Assembly (NCBI GenBank): GCA_947303855.1
Contig: CAMYZO010000030.1
Coordinates: forward strand, 1-34,992
Reading direction: 5' to 3'
Source of the DNA: an uncultured Prevotellaceae bacterium
Lineage (GTDB): Bacteria > Bacteroidota > Bacteroidia > Bacteroidales > Bacteroidaceae
Length of the DNA: 34,992 nt
Part shown: positions 34,879 through 34,992 of the stretch, piece after piece
Layout: every line of letters begins with the position of its first letter
Position numbering within the stretch: position 1 is the stretch's first letter
Made by a program: the position numbers and the translations under genes
Notes under the pieces: model-generated
The model's database searches: none
What the model saw: only the letters and a program-made list of their open reading frames with translations
Told to the model about the DNA's origin: nothing

Positions 34879-34992
34879 CGGTCGGATTTGCAATCCGACC
34901 GCATTGGATATAAGCATTTGTAATGCTGCAATGGCATTTCGACTGGCATGGGTTAAGCATTACAAATGCTCATATTCGCGACAGTCGGATTG
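34879..34992. repeat. Mosaic palindromic repeat, REP/BIME-like
   Basis: CGGTCGGATT (34879-34888) and AATCCGACCG (34892-34901) form a 10-bp stem with a 3-nt loop. AGCATTTGTAATGCT (34913-34927) recurs as its exact reverse complement at 34956-34970, and each copy is itself nearly palindromic. GTCGGATTG at 34984-34992 begins what seems to be an inverted copy of the first palindrome, cut by the window edge. Two REP-like units in opposite orientation around a 28-nt centre fit a bacterial interspersed mosaic element. The preceding 34749-34878 is AT-rich with no gene that I can support. Confidence 0.7.

Overview
The window looks like a chromosomal segment of a Bacteroidota member, most likely Bacteroidales and close to Prevotellaceae. 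Four things point there. Promoters carry the Bacteroidetes -7 box TAnnTTTG, several with a TTTG-like -33 box 19-20 bp upstream. Four proteins end in type IX secretion (T9SS) sorting domains of the form YDLxGRxV...GxYIVxGxK. BspA-type leucine-rich repeats, BACON, DUF2851 and WbqC families are present. AT-rich heptamer repeats lie between genes. I see no rRNA, tRNA, CRISPR array, transposase or phage gene. Genus assignment is inference.

Layout. (1) 1-2531, minus strand: an AAA ATPase, a DUF2851 protein and the first 25 codons of a hotdog-fold thioesterase. (2) 2696-4372: formate-tetrahydrofolate ligase, divergent from the ATPase, closed by an AT-rich hairpin terminator that overlaps the next promoter. 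(3) 4478-20546: an apparent operon of three secreted proteins (2144, 2765 and 376 aa, each with a signal peptide and a T9SS tail) followed by a 57-aa peptide, with gaps of only 9-12 nt. The first giant carries a dockerin-like module and the second begins with a cohesin-like module. (4) 20650-24027: dapB, lepB, a degenerate signal peptidase paralogue without catalytic residues, and a WbqC-family protein. (5) 24046-31509: a Kelch-propeller/transmembrane/AraC one-piece regulator, then a 1678-aa T9SS protein with six Asp-boxes and a LamG domain, then a small BACON lipoprotein. The spacer before the 1678-aa gene has TTGGCAGTC twice at exactly 21 bp spacing, the second copy where the -33 box should be. 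(6) 31503-34684, minus strand: a heparinase II/III-type protein and a DUF2264 protein, probably a two-gene glycan-degradation operon. (7) 34685-34992: promoter region plus a mosaic of palindromes resembling a REP/BIME element.

Working picture (inference): most of the window serves the cell surface. It encodes giant adhesive or scaffold proteins exported by T9SS, the signal peptidase that processes Sec cargo, a membrane regulator that may switch on its neighbouring surface protein, and enzymes for uronic-acid-containing glycans. The best candidates for something undescribed are the cohesin/dockerin giant-protein operon with its terminal small peptide, the Kelch-TM-AraC regulator with its putative 21-bp operator, and the catalytically dead signal peptidase paralogue.
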